Source: Ruminococcus flavefaciens
Lineage (GTDB): Bacteria; Bacillota; Clostridia; Oscillospirales; Ruminococcaceae
Direction of reading: 5' to 3'
Assembly: GCA_002350065.1 (NCBI GenBank)
Contig: DEDQ01000081.1
Coordinates: 19,743-26,739, forward strand
DNA: 6,997 bases
Positions 4,990 through 6,997 of the stretch are shown in pieces. The stretch's first letter is position 1, and every line of letters starts with the position of its first letter. The position numbers and the translations under genes were made by a program. The notes beneath the pieces are model-generated. The model was not told the origin of the DNA. It saw nothing but the letters and a program-made list of their open reading frames with translations, and searched no databases.

Positions 4990-6997
4990 ATGGATCTAAG
5001 AATTGCCTTTTCAACTATTTTAACTGTATTGGTAGTCATTCTGTTTATCTTTGCGCTGACTGCCTTGAAGTCGCATAAAAAAATCGGAAAATACGTCTCA
5101 CATCTTTGTCTCGCGCTGACTCTGCCGATGATAGGAAATCTCATTATTATCGGTTCTTCCGTTAAGGAGCGCTCGATCGGCGGATATTACGTTTATTTCC
5201 TCGGCATGGACGTCGCTATGGCCGCACTTGTGCGCTTCACCGACCGTTATTGTCAGGGCATCGGAAACGGCAAACAGAAACCGACTGTTGTGTATTTTGC
5301 ACTTGCAGCGGACTTTGTGCAGATGCTGCTGAATCCGTTTTTTCATCATGCGTTTACCGTTGAAAAGACTATTGTACAGGATCAGCCGTATTATCTTCTT
5401 GTTCCGCACTGGGGGCAGGCGATACATAGAATAGTCGATTATACGGCAGTTCTCGGAGTAATAATGATATTTATCCTTGCCTCGGTAAAGACTGCGAAGA
5501 TATACCGTGAGCGCTATACTACAGTGCTTTTTGCCATTCTTGTAGTCCTCGGCTGGCAGACCTTTTACATATTCAGCCGTACTCCGATAGACCGTTCTAT
5601 GATAGGATTCGGAGTGTTCGGCATAATCGTGTTCTACCTTTCGATATACTACCGGCCGCTCAGGCTGCTCGACCGTATGCTCTCGGATATCGCGGCGGAT
5701 ATGAAGGAGGCAATATACGTTTTTGACCCGACGAACAAGTGTATTTGGGCGAATGAGCAGGGCTTAAAGCTTACAGGCGTTAAGGATACCGAACTCGACA
5801 GAGTGCTCGACAGGCTCTCAGATATTTTTGCAAAGCCGGTAGTCATGAATTCTGACTTCGCGGAAAAGATAGTCGTCGGATACGGCGACGACGCTGAATA
5901 CTACACAGTTGAGTCACATTCCGTAAAGGCTGACAGCAAGCGTATCGCGGGCTCTTTCCTTGTTGTCCACGACAACACCGAGGAGCAGAAGCGCATAAAG
6001 CGCGAGCTTTACAATTCTATCCACGACAGCCTTACCGGTCTTTACACCAAGCAGTATATGTACGAATGTATTGGTCAGATGCTTGAGAAAAACCTTGATA
6101 TATGCTATGTTGCGATATTTGTTGACGTCAAGAACTTCAAGATAGTCAATGACGTTTTCAGTTCAGCGTTCGGAGATATCGCGCTCAGGCAGGTATCAGA
6201 CTGGATACGCTCACACATGACTAACAAGTGCGTATACGGCAGACTTGCCGGTGATACTTTCGGAGTCTTTATGCCGGCGATAGATTTCCATGACAGCGTT
6301 GTTGAAAACGAGCTTGCAAACTTCATCATCACTGACGGAACATATGAGCATCATTTGCTGATACATCTCGGAATTTACGAGGTCGTAGACCGGAATATCG
6401 ACGTATCAGTTATGTTCGACCGCGCACATCTCGCTCTTTCAGCGATAAATGACCAGTACAAGACCCATATCGCTTACTACGATAATAAGCTCCGTGAGAA
6501 GGTCATGTGGGACCAGAAAATCTCTGCAATGCTGGCTGAAGCTATCGGACAGATGCAGATAAGACCATATCTCCAGCCTATCACCGACACGTCCGGAAAT
6601 GTTGTCGGCGCAGAGGCTCTCGCGAGGTGGATACACCCTGAGCAGGGCTTTATGTCGCCGGGAATGTTCATACCCGTATTTGAAAAGAACGGCATGATAG
6701 TCGAGGTCGACAGGCATATATGGCGCTGTGCGTGCAGTCTGCTCGCCAAGTGGAAGGGCGTTCATGACGAGCTTTTCATATCTGTTAATATCTCGCCAAA
6801 GGATTTCTACTTCTTCGACGTCGCAGAGGAGCTGAAAGCGCTCGTTAAGGAGTATGATATCGAGCCTGAAAAGCTGCGTATCGAGATAACGGAAACGGTC
6901 ATGATGACCGAGCTCGACGACAGAATGAAAACTCTTGACGAGCTCAGAAGAGTCGGTTTCATCGTCGAGATGGACGATTTCGGAAGCGGCTATTCAT
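4990..6997 (+). CDS. Membrane-bound 7TM-PAS-GGDEF(degenerate)-EAL c-di-GMP phosphodiesterase, C-terminus cut by window edge
   Basis: 669 complete codons are present. Residues 5-221 hold about seven hydrophobic segments (roughly 5-26, 38-55, 66-84, 99-115, 147-166, 178-195, 203-221), resembling 7TM sensor modules of histidine kinases and cyclases. Residues 230-330 look like a PAS domain (EAIYVFDPTNKCIWANEQG). A GGDEF domain starts at DSLTGLY (346-352) and keeps DVKNFKIVND (379-388), but its signature is AGDTF (420-424), lacking the metal-binding Glu, so cyclase activity is unlikely. The EAL domain has E542-A-L544, N600 (SVNIS), E632 (EITE) and D662-D663 (DDFGSGYS), all expected of an active enzyme that linearises c-di-GMP; the last catalytic residues lie outside. 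The GGDEF may serve as a GTP sensor, as in known degenerate tandem proteins. Two adjacent ATGs exist (4987, 4990). I chose 4990 because AGGGGG (4977-4982) is then seven bases away rather than four. Confidence 0.9.
   Translation, partial: MDLRIAFSTILTVLVVILFIFALTALKSHKKIGKYVSHLCLALTLPMIGNLIIIGSSVKERSIGGYYVYFLGMDVAMAALVRFTDRYCQGIGNGKQKPTVVYFALAADFVQMLLNPFFHHAFTVEKTIVQDQPYYLLVPHWGQAIHRIVDYTAVLGVIMIFILASVKTAKIYRERYTTVLFAILVVLGWQTFYIFSRTPIDRSMIGFGVFGIIVFYLSIYYRPLRLLDRMLSDIAADMKEAIYVFDPTNKCIWANEQGLKLTGVKDTELDRVLDRLSDIFAKPVVMNSDFAEKIVVGYGDDAEYYTVESHSVKADSKRIAGSFLVVHDNTEEQKRIKRELYNSIHDSLTGLYTKQYMYECIGQMLEKNLDICYVAIFVDVKNFKIVNDVFSSAFGDIALRQVSDWIRSHMTNKCVYGRLAGDTFGVFMPAIDFHDSVVENELANFIITDGTYEHHLLIHLGIYEVVDRNIDVSVMFDRAHLALSAINDQYKTHIAYYDNKLREKVMWDQKISAMLAEAIGQMQIRPYLQPITDTSGNVVGAEALARWIHPEQGFMSPGMFIPVFEKNGMIVEVDRHIWRCACSLLAKWKGVHDELFISVNISPKDFYFFDVAEELKALVKEYDIEPEKLRIEITETVMMTELDDRMKTLDELRRVGFIVEMDDFGSGYS

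Overview
The window looks like chromosomal DNA of a plant-fibre-degrading gut or rumen Firmicute, most likely Ruminococcus or a close Oscillospiraceae relative. This rests on the secreted GH11-type xylanase at the left edge, the strong AGGAGG-type ribosome binding sites, the consensus sigma-A-like promoters with 17-bp spacers, and genes of moderate GC separated by AT-rich gaps. Genus is inferred from gene style only; there is no rRNA or other marker in the window.

Layout. (1) Positions 1-356, minus strand: the N-terminal 118 codons of a secreted GH11-like xylanase, leaving the window at its left edge, with its own promoter at 401-429. (2) Positions 357-712: a gene-free divergent intergenic region holding that promoter, short GCTTTTGG repeats and an excellent extended -10 promoter (648-676) for the rightward operon. 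(3) Positions 713-4859, plus strand: a compact four-gene operon. It encodes a zinc-ribbon protein with what looks like a degenerate protein-kinase-like body, two paralogous von Willebrand factor A (VWA) proteins that share an unusual N-terminal signature, and a divergent member of the adenylosuccinate synthetase (PurA) superfamily. Gaps are 1 nt, 13 nt and a TAATG stop/start overlap, and the operon ends in a clear intrinsic terminator at 4867-4900. (4) Positions 4897-4949: a perfect 8-4-8 inverted repeat next to another extended -10 promoter. (5) Positions 4990-6997, plus strand: a membrane-anchored signalling protein (seven TM segments, PAS-like domain, degenerate GGDEF, EAL), cut by the right edge just after the DDFGSGYS motif.

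The four-gene operon is the most interesting part. A zinc-ribbon/kinase-like protein, paired VWA metal-ion-adhesion proteins and a PurA-like ligase with altered base-recognition and amino-acid-binding loops are not a housekeeping purine cassette. The closest conceptual parallel I know is the VWA plus kinase plus zinc-ribbon grouping of TerY-type stress systems, which are linked to nucleoside-like metabolites. A coherent guess is that the VWA pair and the kinase-like protein form or regulate a complex around a nucleotide-modifying ligase. That is inference; only the gene content, motifs and coupling are visible here. The flanking xylanase and c-di-GMP genes have their own promoters and need not be related to it.
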